Below, piece after piece: positions 29,612-40,590 of a stretch of 64,000 bases of DNA (its first letter is position 1; each line of letters begins with the position of its first letter). Source of the stretch: Rhodanobacter denitrificans (GTDB taxonomy: Bacteria; Pseudomonadota; Gammaproteobacteria; Xanthomonadales; Rhodanobacteraceae); assembly GCA_017848855.1 (NCBI GenBank), contig JAFIHF010000027.1:36722-100721 (forward strand), in the 5' to 3' direction. The translations under genes were made by a program, and so were the position numbers. The notes under the pieces are model-generated. The model was not told the origin of the DNA and did not search any database. It saw only the letters and a program-made list of their open reading frames with translations.

Positions 29612-29693
29612 CGTCGTCCCAGCGAAAGCTGGGACCCAGTGCCTTGCTGGTCGGCGCGAAAGTCGCTGGACCCCAGCTTCCGCTGGGGTGACG
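29612..29693. repeat. CGTCGTCCC...GGGACCCAG palindrome pair between leuD and leuB
   Basis: CGTCGTCCCAGCGAAAGCTGGGACCCAG and an inverted relative CTGGACCCCAGC...GCTGGGGTGACG, separated by about 30 nt. Same family as the pair at 26706. Located within the leu-ilv operon, leaving a structured spacer of 145 nt between leuD and leuB. Confidence 0.75.
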
Positions 29694-29722
29694 GTGAGGT
29701 GGGGTGGGGCGTGCGCGGGACT

Positions 29723-30307
29723 TCATGCCGCCTCCGCACTGCGCGATTCGAACGCCGAGATCGCATCCGCGTGCTGCAGCAGGTAGCCGAGTTGATCCAC
29801 GCCTTCGAGCAGGCAGTGGCGCGCGAAGGGTTCCAGCGCGAAGGCGATGCGGCCGCCGTCGGGCAGGGCGATGTACTGGCCCTGCACGTCGATGGTCAGC
29901 TCGATGCCGGGATGGTCCAGCAGCCAGCGGTGCTCGGCCTCGCCGATCACGATCGCGAGCAGGCCGTTCTTCAGCGCGTTGCCGCGGAAGATGTCCGCGA
30001 TCTCGCTGCACAGCACGGCCTGGATACCGTAGTCCAGCAGCGCCCACGGCGCGTGCTCGCGCGAGGAGCCGCAGCCGAAGTTGCGCCCGGCCACCACGAT
30101 GCTGCAACCCTGCGCCTCGGGCCGGTTGAGCGGGAAGGCGGGGTTGTCGCTGCCGTCGGGCAGGTAGCGCCAGTCGTTGAAGCACAGCTTGCCCAGCCCC
30201 ACGCGCGTGGTGGTGGTGAGGAAGCGCGCCGGGATGATGCGGTCGGTGTCGATGTTCTCGTCCGGCAGCACGGCGGTGCGGGAGGTGATGCGAACAACAG
30301 GTTTCAT
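29723..30307 (-). CDS. leuD: 3-isopropylmalate dehydratase small subunit LeuD
   Basis: 194 residues. [15 protein letters not shown] at the start and [17 protein letters not shown] are the signature blocks of the aconitase swivel domain. It pairs with LeuC to isomerise isopropylmalate. Its ATG overlaps the leuC stop (ATGA at 30304-30307), so the two subunits are translationally coupled for equal output. Confidence 0.96.
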   Translation of the reverse strand: MKPVVRITSRTAVLPDENIDTDRIIPARFLTTTTRVGLGKLCFNDWRYLPDGSDNPAFPLNRPEAQGCSIVVAGRNFGCGSSREHAPWALLDYGIQAVLCSEIADIFRGNALKNGLLAIVIGEAEHRWLLDHPGIELTIDVQGQYIALPDGGRIAFALEPFARHCLLEGVDQLGYLLQHADAISAFESRSAEAA

Positions 30308-31716
30308 GCGGCGGCCTCCTCGAGATACGGGCGCGGGTCGGCGATCACCCCCGCCACCGCGCTGGCGGCGGCGGTGGCCGGGCTGGCCAGCACGGTGCGA
30401 GCGCCCTTGCCCTGGCGGCCCTCGAAGTTGCGGTTGGAGGTGGAGACGACGAGCTGGCCGGGCTGGGCCATGTCGCCGTTCATCGCGATGCACATGGAGC
30501 AGCCGGGCAGCCGCCATTCGGCGCCGGCGGCGCGGAACACCGTGTGCAGGCCCTCGGCCTCGGCGGCCTGGCGCACCGCCTCGGAGCCGGGCACCACCAG
30601 CATGCGCACGCCCTCGGCCACGCGGCGGCCGCGCAGCACGCGGGCGGCTTCGCGCAGGTCGGGCAGGCGCGAGTTGGTGCAGCTGCCCACGAACACCACG
30701 TCCACCTTGTTGCCGGCCATGGCGTGGCCGGGCGCCACCCGCATGTAGTCGAGCGCGCGCTGCTCCACCGCGTTCGCGGCGGCGGGCACCGGGGCGTCGA
30801 TGGCGATGGCGGCGCCGGGGTGGGTGCCCCAGGTGACGGTGGGCGCGATGGCGCCGGCGTCGATGTGCACCACGCGGTCGAACTGCGCGCCCTCGTCGCT
30901 GTGCAGCGTGCGCCAATGCGCCACCGCCTTGTCCCACGCCGCGCCCTGCGGCGCGCGCTCGCGGCCCTTCAGCCAGTCGAACGTGGTGTCGTCGGGGGCG
31001 ATCAGGCCCGCGCGGGCGCCGGCCTCGATCGACATGTTGCACACCGTCATGCGCTCTTCCATCGACAGCGCGCGCACCGCCTCGCCGCGGTATTCGATGA
31101 CGTAGCCGGTGCCGCCGGCCACGCCGATGCGGCCGATGACGTGCAGGATCAGATCCTTCGCGCCGACGCCGGGCGGCAGCCGACCATCCACTTCGATCGC
31201 CAGCGTCTTCGGCTTGCGCTGCAGCAGGCATTGCGTGGCCAGCACGTGGCCCACCTCGGTGGTGCCGATGCCGAACGCCAATGCTCCAAATGCACCATGC
31301 GTGGAGGTGTGGCTGTCGCCGCAGACGATGGTCATGCCCGGCTGGGTGGCGCCCAGCTCGGGGCCGATCACGTGCACGATGCCGCGCGCCTCGCTGTCCC
31401 AGCCCTGCAGCTGCACGCCGAAGGCGCGGGTGTTGGTTTCCAGCTGCGCCACCTGCGCCTTCGCCTCGGGCGTGGCGTAGGGGCGCTCGCCGCTGGCGTC
31501 GGGCGGCAGCGTGGGGGTGGAGTGGTCCAGCGTGGCCAGGGTGCGATCCGGGCGGCGCAGCTTGAGGCCGCGCGCGCGCAGTTCGTCGAAGGCCTGCGGC
31601 GAGGTCACCTCGTGCACCAGGTGCAGGTCGATGTACAGCGTGGCCGGGGTGTCGGCGGTTTCCGGCGACACCACGTGCGCGTCCCAGATTTTCTCGAACA
31701 GGGTTTTTGCGCTCAC
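30304..31716 (-). CDS. leuC: 3-isopropylmalate dehydratase large subunit LeuC
   Basis: 470 residues from a GTG at 31716, with AAGGAG 7 nt upstream; no in-frame ATG fits. Cluster-binding cysteines in [11 protein letters not shown] and [33 protein letters not shown] is the aconitase signature. The GTG overlaps the ilvE TGA (GTGA), and the stop overlaps leuD. Full length compared with about 466 in E. coli. Confidence 0.96.
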   Translation of the reverse strand: MSAKTLFEKIWDAHVVSPETADTPATLYIDLHLVHEVTSPQAFDELRARGLKLRRPDRTLATLDHSTPTLPPDASGERPYATPEAKAQVAQLETNTRAFGVQLQGWDSEARGIVHVIGPELGATQPGMTIVCGDSHTSTHGAFGALAFGIGTTEVGHVLATQCLLQRKPKTLAIEVDGRLPPGVGAKDLILHVIGRIGVAGGTGYVIEYRGEAVRALSMEERMTVCNMSIEAGARAGLIAPDDTTFDWLKGRERAPQGAAWDKAVAHWRTLHSDEGAQFDRVVHIDAGAIAPTVTWGTHPGAAIAIDAPVPAAANAVEQRALDYMRVAPGHAMAGNKVDVVFVGSCTNSRLPDLREAARVLRGRRVAEGVRMLVVPGSEAVRQAAEAEGLHTVFRAAGAEWRLPGCSMCIAMNGDMAQPGQLVVSTSNRNFEGRQGKGARTVLASPATAAASAVAGVIADPRPYLEEAAA

Positions 31717-32641
31717 GCCGCAATCTCCTTTTTCTCCACTACATCCAGCCAGCCCCAGCGATCCTGGGTGCGGCCATCGAACAGGCCGAAGAACGTCTCG
31801 CGCAGCGCGCGGGTGATCTCGCCGGGCTGGCCGTTGCCGACGAGCTTGCGGTCCACCGAGCGCACCGGGGTGATCTCGGCGGCGGTGCCGGTCATGAACA
31901 CTTCGTCGGCGGAATACAGCGCCTCGCGCGGCAGGTCGCGCTCCTCCACCGCGAGGCCCAGCTCGTCGGCCAGGGTGATGACCGAGTCGCGCGTGATGCC
32001 GGCGAGGATGCCGGCGCTGGACGGCGGCGTGAGCAGGCGGCCCTTCTTCACCAGGAACAGGTTTTCGCCCGCGCCCTCGCTGAGCATGCCGTTCACGCCC
32101 AGCGCGATGCCTTCGTCGTAGCCGTTGCGGCGCGCCTCCAGCCCGATCAGCTGGCTGCTGAGGTAATTGCCGCCGGCCTTGGCCCAGCTCGGGAAGGTGT
32201 TCGGCGCGGGGCGGTGCCACGAGGCCACGCAGACGTCGGCGCCGCGCTCGGCGGCCTCGCCCAGGTAGGCGCCCCAGGCCATCGCCATGATCGCCACCTC
32301 CACCGGCGCGCCGTCCTTCGGCAGCACGCCGAGGCCACCGGCGCCGCGGAACACGATCGGGCGCACGTAGGCGGAGGGCATCTGGTTCGCGCGGATCAGC
32401 TCGTGGCAGGCGGCGTCGATCTCGGCCTCGCTGTAGCCCACCTCGATCTCGTACACGCGCGCCGACTCGAACAGCCGCCGCGTGTGGTCGGCGAGGCGGA
32501 AGTACGCCGGGCCGTTCGGCGTGGCGTACACGCGCTCGCCCTCGAACACCGAGGAGCCGTAATGCAGCGCGTGCGTGCTGACGTGGACGTTGGCTTCGGC
32601 CCACGGCTTGATGCGGCCGTTGTGCCAGAGGAAGGGCGTGC

Positions 32642-32645
<4 letters not shown>
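31713..32645 (-). CDS. ilvE: branched-chain amino acid aminotransferase IlvE
   Basis: 310 residues of the class IV aminotransferase fold. [16 protein letters not shown], the PLP-lysine region [29 protein letters not shown] and [13 protein letters not shown] are typical. It makes the last transamination to Leu, Ile and Val. The start overlaps the leuA stop (ATGA, 32642-32645) and the stop overlaps the leuC GTG, so leuA-ilvE-leuC-leuD form an unbroken overlapping chain. Confidence 0.95.
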
Positions 32646-34255
<1,610 letters not shown>

Positions 34256-34287
34256 TGGCTCCGTTGCGGCATGAGCTTTCGGGCAAC

Positions 34288-34319
34288 AAAAAACCCCGCT
34301 CCATCTCTGGTGCGGGGTT
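34288..34319 (-). terminator. attenuator terminator of the leu-ilv operon
   Basis: On the minus strand: AACCCCGC, a 12-nt loop, GCGGGGTT followed by TTTT (six T in all from 34293 down). It stands 47 nt after the leader-peptide stop and 32 nt before leuA, the classic place for a transcription attenuator. Ribosome stalling at the Leu/Val/Ile codons of the leader would favour an alternative fold and read-through. Confidence 0.85.
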
Positions 34320-34366
34320 CTTCGGGTGTTTTCAGGTTCGTCTTCTAGCTACCTGGACACACGCCC

Positions 34367-34504
34367 TCAGCCCGCACCTCCGTTGGTAATGAGGAGTACG
34401 AGGGGAAGGCTGACAAGGAGTTCGCCGCGCAGCTGCAGCGGGCCGGCGATCCCCGTTGGAGGATGGTTGGCGGTGCTGTGGCGGTGGCTGTTGCGCTGCG
34501 ACAT
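34367..34504 (-). CDS. leu-ilv operon leader peptide
   Basis: 45 codons from ATG 34504 to TGA. Near the end is the run LLVSLPLVLLITN: six Leu, two Val and one Ile within 13 residues. Its leucines use CTC and CTT, never the CTG that dominates this genome, as expected where slow decoding senses charged tRNA. An intrinsic terminator follows at once. No ribosome binding site precedes the ATG, and the predicted transcription start falls on the A of the ATG, so the leader may be leaderless. The N-terminal half (His/Ser-rich) has no evident role. Too short for usual gene callers. Confidence 0.75.
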   Translation of the reverse strand: MSQRNSHRHSTANHPPTGIAGPLQLRGELLVSLPLVLLITNGGAG

Positions 34505-34511
34505 GGAACCG

Positions 34512-34541
34512 ACACTACGGCAGCCCATCCGGGCATGTCAA
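34512..34541 (-). promoter_or_regulatory. putative sigma70 promoter of the leu-ilv operon
   Basis: Minus strand: perfect -35 TTGACA (34541-34536), 18-nt spacer, weak -10 TAGTGT (34517-34512). The seventh base after the -10 box is the A of the leader ATG. The rest of the 290-nt gap to lacI shows no further gene; the lacI promoter lies on the other strand here. Confidence 0.5.
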
Positions 34542-34743
34542 CAGTTTCGTGTGAAATATTCTTGCCGATTTGTCGATGCTGCGATTTGGACGGCTGGACG
34601 TCCGAACGATACGGCTGCGTGTGGTCCGTGCGCGAATGTCGCTGGCGGCGGCACGCCCGTCATGCCGGGCGAATCCGCGTGGCGGGGCGCCCCTTGCCCC
34701 ATGCCATGCCCCGCCGGCCCACGCGGTACTTTACAAGCCGCCA

Positions 34744-34757
34744 TGAAAACGTTTACG
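34744..34757. promoter_or_regulatory. LacI-type operator before the lacI-family gene
   Basis: TGAAAACGTTTACG, centred on CG, matches the palindrome TGTAAACGNTTACA (the site at 48919) at most positions. It is 39 nt before the regulator GTG start, fitting autoregulation of the whole downstream operon. Confidence 0.55.
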
Positions 34758-34795
34758 TTGCACCCCGCACCGAAGTCATCCGTGGGGGAGACGCA

Positions 34796-35878
34796 GTGGC
34801 GACAACGATCAAGGACGTGGCACGCGAAGCGAAGGTCTCCGTGGCCTCGGTGTCGCGTGCGCTCAACGGCAGCGGCGGCGTGACCGCGGCGACGGAGCGG
34901 CGCGTGCGCGAGGTGGCTGCCCGCCTGCGCTACGTGCCGCACGGCGCCGCGCGCAGCCTGATCACGCGCCGCACGCACACCATCGGCGCGCTGCTGCCGG
35001 ACCTGCACGGCGAGTTCTTCTCCGAGCTGATCCGCGGCATCGACCTGGAGGCGCGCGCGCGCGGCCTGCACCTGCTGGTGTCCAGTTCGCACAACGGCGC
35101 GGACGACGCGGCGGTGGCGCTGCGCGCGATGCAGGGCCGCGTGGACGGCATCGTGATCCTGTCCTCGCCGGGCGTGGATGCGGACTTCCTCCGCGCCAAC
35201 CTGCCCGAAGGCCTGCCCAGCGTGCTGCTCAACAGCGACGTGCAGGGCGGCAGCGCCGCCGTGCTGAACATCGACAACGTCGCCGGCACCTGCGCCATGG
35301 TGCGCCACCTGGTCGGACTCGGGCATGCGGACATCGCCTTCGTCAGCGGGCCGAAGGACAACTTCGACGCCCGCCAGCGCGAGGCGGGCTTCCGCGCGGC
35401 GATGGCCAAGCTGGCGCCGAAGGCGCCGCTGCGCATCGTCGCCGGCAACTTCAGCGAATCGTCCGGTTACCTCGCCGGGCGCGAACTGCTGGCGGCGAAG
35501 CCGCGCCCGCAGGCCGTGTTCGCGGCCAACGACATGATGGCCGTGGGCTGCCTGCAAGCCTTCAAGGAAGCCGGTCTGGCCGTGCCGGGCGACATCGCCC
35601 TGGCCGGCTTCGACGACATCCCGATCGCGCGCTACGTCACGCCGCCGCTGAGCACGGTGCGCGTGCGCATCGCGGAACTGGGCAAGAACGCGATGGATCT
35701 GCTGGCCGACCTGATGGATCGCCCGGGGGTGTCGGCGGCATCGGTGCACACGCTCGGCTGCGACATCGTCGTGCGCGAGTCGTGCGGGGCGCACAGGAAC
35801 GGCGGCGCAACCGCCAGGACCAGCAAAACCACCAAAACCACCAAAACCAGGCCAACCACACATTCGTCGCCACGTTGA
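34796..35878 (+). CDS. LacI-family transcriptional regulator
   Basis: 360 residues from GTG 34796 (GGGGGAG 6-7 nt upstream). The helix-turn-helix TTIKDVAREAKVSVASVSRALNG and hinge YVPHGAARSLITRRT are LacI hallmarks; then a periplasmic-binding-protein-like sensor domain (IGALLPDLHGEFFSELIRG ... AVFAANDMMAVGCL ... LAGFDDIPIARYVTPPLSTVR). It should repress until a sugar ligand binds. Nineteen nt separate it from the TonB receptor gene, so it is the first gene of its own target operon. The C-terminal tail is a Thr/Lys-rich low-complexity run (SKTTKTTKTRPTT). A longer upstream frame is rejected for lack of a binding site. Confidence 0.94.
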   Translation: MATTIKDVAREAKVSVASVSRALNGSGGVTAATERRVREVAARLRYVPHGAARSLITRRTHTIGALLPDLHGEFFSELIRGIDLEARARGLHLLVSSSHNGADDAAVALRAMQGRVDGIVILSSPGVDADFLRANLPEGLPSVLLNSDVQGGSAAVLNIDNVAGTCAMVRHLVGLGHADIAFVSGPKDNFDARQREAGFRAAMAKLAPKAPLRIVAGNFSESSGYLAGRELLAAKPRPQAVFAANDMMAVGCLQAFKEAGLAVPGDIALAGFDDIPIARYVTPPLSTVRVRIAELGKNAMDLLADLMDRPGVSAASVHTLGCDIVVRESCGAHRNGGATARTSKTTKTTKTRPTTHSSPR

Positions 35879-35897
35879 CGAAAGCGGAGGGGAGATC

Positions 35898-38800
35898 ATG
35901 AGTCGCCACCAGTCCTACAAGAAGCGTTTGCTCGCCGGGTCCGTCGCCACCGCTTTCGCGCTGGCCGCTGCCGCGCCGACCGTCGGTTGGGCGCAGACCG
36001 CGGATGCCACCTTGCGCGGGCATGCCCCGGCCGATGCCACCGTCACCGCCAGGAACGTCGCCACCGGCGCCGTGCGCGTCACCCGCGCCGGCAAGGACGG
36101 CAGCTTTGCGCTGGTCGGTCTGCGACCGGGCACCTATGCGGTGGATGCGGGCCCCGGCACCGAGCGCAGCGTCACCCTGTCGGTGGCCTCGACCGGCACG
36201 ATCGACCTCGCCCCCGCCGCGGCCGCGCCGGTGCCGGCCGGCACCAAGACGCTGGGCGGCGTGACGGTGTCCGCGACCACGCTGCCGGACGTGACCACCT
36301 CCGAAGTCGGCAACCTGGTCACCCTGCGCCAGATCGACGCGTTGCCGGCCGCATCGCGCAACTTCCTGGAGTTCGCGGACAGCGTCCCGGGCATGGTGTT
36401 CACGCGCGACGCGAACGGCAACACCAGCCTGCGCGCGGGCGCCCAGGCCACCAGCGCGATCAACGTCTACATCGACGGCGTGGGCCAGAAGAACTACGTG
36501 CTGCCGGGCGGCGTCACCGGCCAGACCGGCAGCCAGGGCAATCCGTTCCCGCAGCTGGCGATCGGCGAGTACAAGGTCATCACCTCCAACTACAAGGCGG
36601 AGTTCGACCAGATCTCCAGCGCCGCGGTGACCGCCGAAACCAAGTCCGGCACCAACGAATTCCACGGCGACGTGTTCGGCAGCTTCACCAACACCCGCAT
36701 GCGCGCGATGACGCCGTCGGAACAGGCCGCGCACCACAAGACGCCCTCGCACGAGAAGGACTACGGCTTCGACCTCGGCGGCCCGATCCTCAAGGACAAG
36801 GCGCACTTCTTCATCGCCTACGAGGGCAAGGAGTTCGACAGCCCCACCACGGTGGTGCCGGGCGTCACCGGCTACAACAGCCTGTTGCCCGCTTCCGTGC
36901 AATCGCAGATCGGGCCCGCCGACCTGCCGTTCCGCGAGAACAACTGGTTCGGCAAGATCGACTACGAGCCGACCGACCGCGACCGCTTCGAGCTCAGCGG
37001 CAAGTACCGCGACGAAACCGCGATCAGCGGCGTCGGCGGCGTGACCACCGCGCAGGCCGGGCTCAACATGCTCAACACCGACAAGCGCGTCGACCTGCGC
37101 TGGGATCACAGCGCCTACAGCTGGTTCAACCGCCTGCAGCTGACCTACGAGGACGCGTTCTTCTCGCCGACGCCGAAGGTGCTGGGTGCGGGCAACCGCT
37201 ACACGCTGACCGGGCCGCAGCTCAACACCACCGTGCTGCAGACCGGCAACTCGCCGCTGGCGCAGCAGAACAAGGGCCAGAAGGGTCCGGCGATCCAGGA
37301 CGACCTCACCTTCAACGACCTGCAGTGGAACGGCGACCACGTCGTCAAGATGGGCTTCAAGTACAAGGCGGTGAAGCTCACCGCGCAGGACGCGGGCGTT
37401 TCCAACGCGCTGTACAGCTACGCGGTGACGCCGGCCGGCACGGAGGCGATCCCGTACCAGGTGCAGTTCGGCTCGCCCACGCCCGGCATGAGCCCGGTGG
37501 CGACCAGCTCGGACAAGCAGTTCGGCCTCTACATCCAGGACGATTGGGCGGTGGACGACCACCTGACCCTGAACCTGGGCGTGCGCTGGGACTACGAGGA
37601 GACGCCGTCCTACCTCAACTACCACACGCCCGCCAACGTGGTGGCCGCGTTCGGCATGCAGGATCCGAATGCGCCGGCCGGGCAGACCTACGCGCAGACG
37701 CTGGCGCTGGGCGGCGTGAACATCAACGACTACATCAGCACCGGCAGCAACCGGCGCGCGCTGAAGAGCGAATGGCAGCCGCGCTTCGGCTTCTCCTACG
37801 ACATCAACGGCGACCAGTCGCACGTGGTGTTCGGCGGCATCGGCCGTTCCTACGACCGCAACCTGTACGAGACGCTGCAGGTCGAGCAAACCAAGTCGGT
37901 GCTGTCGCAGCCCACGATCAAGTTCAACACGCCCGCCGTGCCGTGCACGGTCGGCGTGGGCAGCTGCTATACGTGGGATCCGTCCTTCCTCAGCATTCCC
38001 ACGCTGCAGGGGCTGGTGGCGGGCAGCAACGTCGGCAAGGAAGTCGACATGGTCAACAACCACCTCAAGGTGCCGTATTCGGACCAGATCAGCATCGGCA
38101 TGCGCAACCGGATCGGCGACTGGAACACCAGCGCGACGCTGGCGGAAGTGATGAGCCACGACGGCCTGGTGTACACGCTGGGCAACCGCTACCCCGACGG
38201 CGCGTTCTGGAAGAACGGCAGCCAGCCCTGGGGCAACGGCATCCCCGGCTTCGGCAGCCTGATCATCGCGAACAACGGGCTGGAGACGGACACCACGCAA
38301 CTGCTGCTGTCGGCCGAGAAGCCCTACACGCCCGAATCGCACTGGGGCGCGACGATCGCCTACACCTACTCCAGCGCCACGCAGAACAACGACAACAACG
38401 ACCCCACCGACCAGTACGCGTTCGACTACGAATGGATCGGGCACTACCCGATGACCAATTCCGGCGTGTCCAAGCACCGCCTGGTGATGACCGGCACGAT
38501 GGACGGCCCGTGGGGCTTCGTGCTCGGCGCCAAGCTGACCCTGGCCACGCCGATCCCCGACCTCAACCTCGCCTGCTTCGGGGCGCCGCCCACCAACGTG
38601 GACAGCAACGGCATTTCCGGCGGCGGTTGCCGTTCGGCATCGGTCACGCCGCCGGGCAACGGGCGCTTCCTGATCGGCGGCAAGATCTTCGGCTACCGCG
38701 ACTTCGACTTCCAGGCGACCAAGAACTTCAAGGTCTACGGCGGTCTCGACGCCTATGTCCGGCTCGACGTGATCAACCTGTTCAACTGGCACAACTACAC

Positions 38801-38921
38801 CAACTACCTCGAGAACTGGGGATCGGGCGGCGTCTACCACCCCGTGGTGACCTACAACCCCACCGGCGACATCACCGGCTACCCGCGCACGGTGAAGTTC
38901 TCGATGGGCTTCAAGTTCTAG
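35898..38921 (+). CDS. TonB-dependent receptor with N-terminal carboxypeptidase-regulatory-like domain (Oar type)
   Basis: 1007 residues; GGAGGGGAG precedes the ATG. Signal peptide to VGWAQ; residues about 30-110 form a CarbopepD_reg-like beta sandwich (TVTARNVATGAVRVTRAGKDG..., GLRPGTYAVDAG); TonB-box-like TLGGVTVSAT; plug domain about 125-250; the rest is the beta barrel ending RTVKFSMGFKF, with a terminal Phe. Receptors of this type take up large ligands. The following genes point to a beta-glucan oligosaccharide (inference). Second gene of the LacI operon. Confidence 0.92.
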   Translation: MSRHQSYKKRLLAGSVATAFALAAAAPTVGWAQTADATLRGHAPADATVTARNVATGAVRVTRAGKDGSFALVGLRPGTYAVDAGPGTERSVTLSVASTGTIDLAPAAAAPVPAGTKTLGGVTVSATTLPDVTTSEVGNLVTLRQIDALPAASRNFLEFADSVPGMVFTRDANGNTSLRAGAQATSAINVYIDGVGQKNYVLPGGVTGQTGSQGNPFPQLAIGEYKVITSNYKAEFDQISSAAVTAETKSGTNEFHGDVFGSFTNTRMRAMTPSEQAAHHKTPSHEKDYGFDLGGPILKDKAHFFIAYEGKEFDSPTTVVPGVTGYNSLLPASVQSQIGPADLPFRENNWFGKIDYEPTDRDRFELSGKYRDETAISGVGGVTTAQAGLNMLNTDKRVDLRWDHSAYSWFNRLQLTYEDAFFSPTPKVLGAGNRYTLTGPQLNTTVLQTGNSPLAQQNKGQKGPAIQDDLTFNDLQWNGDHVVKMGFKYKAVKLTAQDAGVSNALYSYAVTPAGTEAIPYQVQFGSPTPGMSPVATSSDKQFGLYIQDDWAVDDHLTLNLGVRWDYEETPSYLNYHTPANVVAAFGMQDPNAPAGQTYAQTLALGGVNINDYISTGSNRRALKSEWQPRFGFSYDINGDQSHVVFGGIGRSYDRNLYETLQVEQTKSVLSQPTIKFNTPAVPCTVGVGSCYTWDPSFLSIPTLQGLVAGSNVGKEVDMVNNHLKVPYSDQISIGMRNRIGDWNTSATLAEVMSHDGLVYTLGNRYPDGAFWKNGSQPWGNGIPGFGSLIIANNGLETDTTQLLLSAEKPYTPESHWGATIAYTYSSATQNNDNNDPTDQYAFDYEWIGHYPMTNSGVSKHRLVMTGTMDGPWGFVLGAKLTLATPIPDLNLACFGAPPTNVDSNGISGGGCRSASVTPPGNGRFLIGGKIFGYRDFDFQATKNFKVYGGLDAYVRLDVINLFNWHNYTNYLENWGSGGVYHPVVTYNPTGDITGYPRTVKFSMGFKF

Positions 38922-38927
38922 CGTCGG

Positions 38928-38952
38928 GCCGGGGCGCCGTTGGCGCCCCGGC
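38928..38952 (+). promoter_or_regulatory. strong intercistronic hairpin after the TonB receptor
   Basis: GCCGGGGCGCC, loop GTT, GGCGCCCCGGC: an 11-bp perfect GC stem 7 nt past the receptor stop, with no T tract. It is probably not a true terminator but an RNA structure that protects the receptor message or reduces downstream expression. The other receptor-halogenase pair (3919) has a hairpin in the same place. Confidence 0.6.
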
Positions 38953-38985
38953 AGTTCCGCCGATCTGACGTCTCCAAGGCTCGCC

Positions 38986-40509
38986 ATGACCGACATGCGC
39001 ATCAGGGACATCGTCATCGCCGGCGGCGGCACCGCCGGCTGGATGGCCGCCGCGGCGTTCGCCAAGGTGCTGGGCAAGGACTGTTCGATCCGGCTGGTGG
39101 AGTCGGAGGAGATCGGCACGGTGCGCGTGGGCGAAGGCACCGTGCCGCACCTCAAGCTGTTCAACGACCTGCTCGGCATCGACGACGTCGAATTCATCCG
39201 CAACACCAGCGGCACGTTCAAGCTCGGCGTGCAGTTCAACGACTGGGCGCGGCTGGGCGACAGCTACATCCACGGCTTCGGCGAGATCGGCCACGACATC
39301 AGCCTGCTGCCGTTCCACCAGTTCTGGATCAAGGCCCGGCAGCGCGGCGTGGCCGAGGACATCGGCGCCTATTCGATCAACACGGTGGCGGCGCCGCGCG
39401 GCAAGTTCATGCCGTCGGCGACCGATGTGCCGAAGAACTCGCCGCTGGCGAACATCGCCTACGCCTACCACTTCGACGCCGGCCTGTACGCGAAATACCT
39501 GCGCGGCTATGCGGAACAGCGCGGCGTGCGGCGCACCGAGGGCAAGATCGCCCGCGTCGAGCAGCGGCCGGACGACGGCTTCGTGGCCGCGCTGCACCTG
39601 GAGAGCGGCGAGCGCATCGCGGGCGACCTGTTCATCGACTGCTCCGGCTTCCGCGGCCTGCTGATCGAGCAGACGCTGCACACCGGCTTCGACGACTGCT
39701 CGCAGTGGCTGCCCTGTGATCGCGCGATCGCGGTGGGCTGCGAGCGGACGGGCCCGCCCACGCCGTACACGCGCGCCAGCGCGCGGCCGGCCGGCTGGCA
39801 ATGGCGCATTCCGCTGCAGCACCGCACCGGCAACGGGCACGTGTACTGCAGCGCGCACATGAGCGACGACGAGGCCACCGCCCTGCTGCTGGCCAATCTC
39901 GACGGCGCCCCGCTCGGCGAGCCGCACCGCCTGCGCTTCACCACCGGCATGCGCAAGCGGGCGTGGAACCGCAACGTGGTCGCGCTGGGCCTGGCCGCCG
40001 GCTTCCTGGAACCGCTGGAGTCCACCAGCATCTACATGATCCAGTCCGGCATCGCGCGCCTGCTGGAGATGTTCCCGCAGCGCGACTTCAGCCCGGTGCT
40101 GGTCGACCGCTACAACGCGCGCGCGCGCTTCGAGTACGAGCGCATCCGCGACTTCCTGATCCTGCACTACCACGCCACCGAGCGCGACGACACGCCGTTC
40201 TGGGACTACTGCCGCAACATGTCGATCCCGGCGCAGCTCGACGACTACATCCGCCTGTTCCGCGACAGCGGCCGCTTCTACCGCGACGGCGAGGAGATGT
40301 TCGCGACGCCGAGTTGGGTGCAGGTGATGCTGGGCCAGCGCATCATGCCGCAGGGCTACCACCCGCTGGTGGACCAGATGCCCGAGCGCGACCTTACCGG
40401 CTTCATGGCCGGCGTGAGCCGCGTGGTGAACAGCTGCGTCGAGGCGATGCCCATGCACCAGGCCTTCATCGACAAGGTCTGCCCGGCACCGGCGATGGAG
40501 ACCACCTGA
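38986..40509 (+). CDS. flavin-dependent 'tryptophan halogenase' family protein
   Basis: 507 residues. FAD motif IVIAGGGTAGWMA; catalytic-type Lys in SGTFKLGVQF; GWQWRIP (WxWxIP) and EPLESTS with the key Glu are all present, so the halogenase active site is intact. It is a paralogue of the protein at 2338 (shared blocks such as TGNGHVYCS and RDFLILHY). Known relatives brominate small indoles in vitro; why a halogenase accompanies sugar uptake is not known. Third gene of the LacI operon, 64 nt after the receptor. Confidence 0.88.
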   Translation: MTDMRIRDIVIAGGGTAGWMAAAAFAKVLGKDCSIRLVESEEIGTVRVGEGTVPHLKLFNDLLGIDDVEFIRNTSGTFKLGVQFNDWARLGDSYIHGFGEIGHDISLLPFHQFWIKARQRGVAEDIGAYSINTVAAPRGKFMPSATDVPKNSPLANIAYAYHFDAGLYAKYLRGYAEQRGVRRTEGKIARVEQRPDDGFVAALHLESGERIAGDLFIDCSGFRGLLIEQTLHTGFDDCSQWLPCDRAIAVGCERTGPPTPYTRASARPAGWQWRIPLQHRTGNGHVYCSAHMSDDEATALLLANLDGAPLGEPHRLRFTTGMRKRAWNRNVVALGLAAGFLEPLESTSIYMIQSGIARLLEMFPQRDFSPVLVDRYNARARFEYERIRDFLILHYHATERDDTPFWDYCRNMSIPAQLDDYIRLFRDSGRFYRDGEEMFATPSWVQVMLGQRIMPQGYHPLVDQMPERDLTGFMAGVSRVVNSCVEAMPMHQAFIDKVCPAPAMETT

Positions 40510-40590
40510 GTATCCGCCGTGGCGTCGGCATGGCGTCGCGTGAGCGCCGGTCCACTCCACCATCGATCCACCCAGTGACACGAGGTACGA

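Noticed and set aside
38928-38952. Rho-independent terminator after the second TonB receptor.
   Set aside because: The stem is perfect but no T tract follows, so it was recorded only as an intercistronic hairpin.
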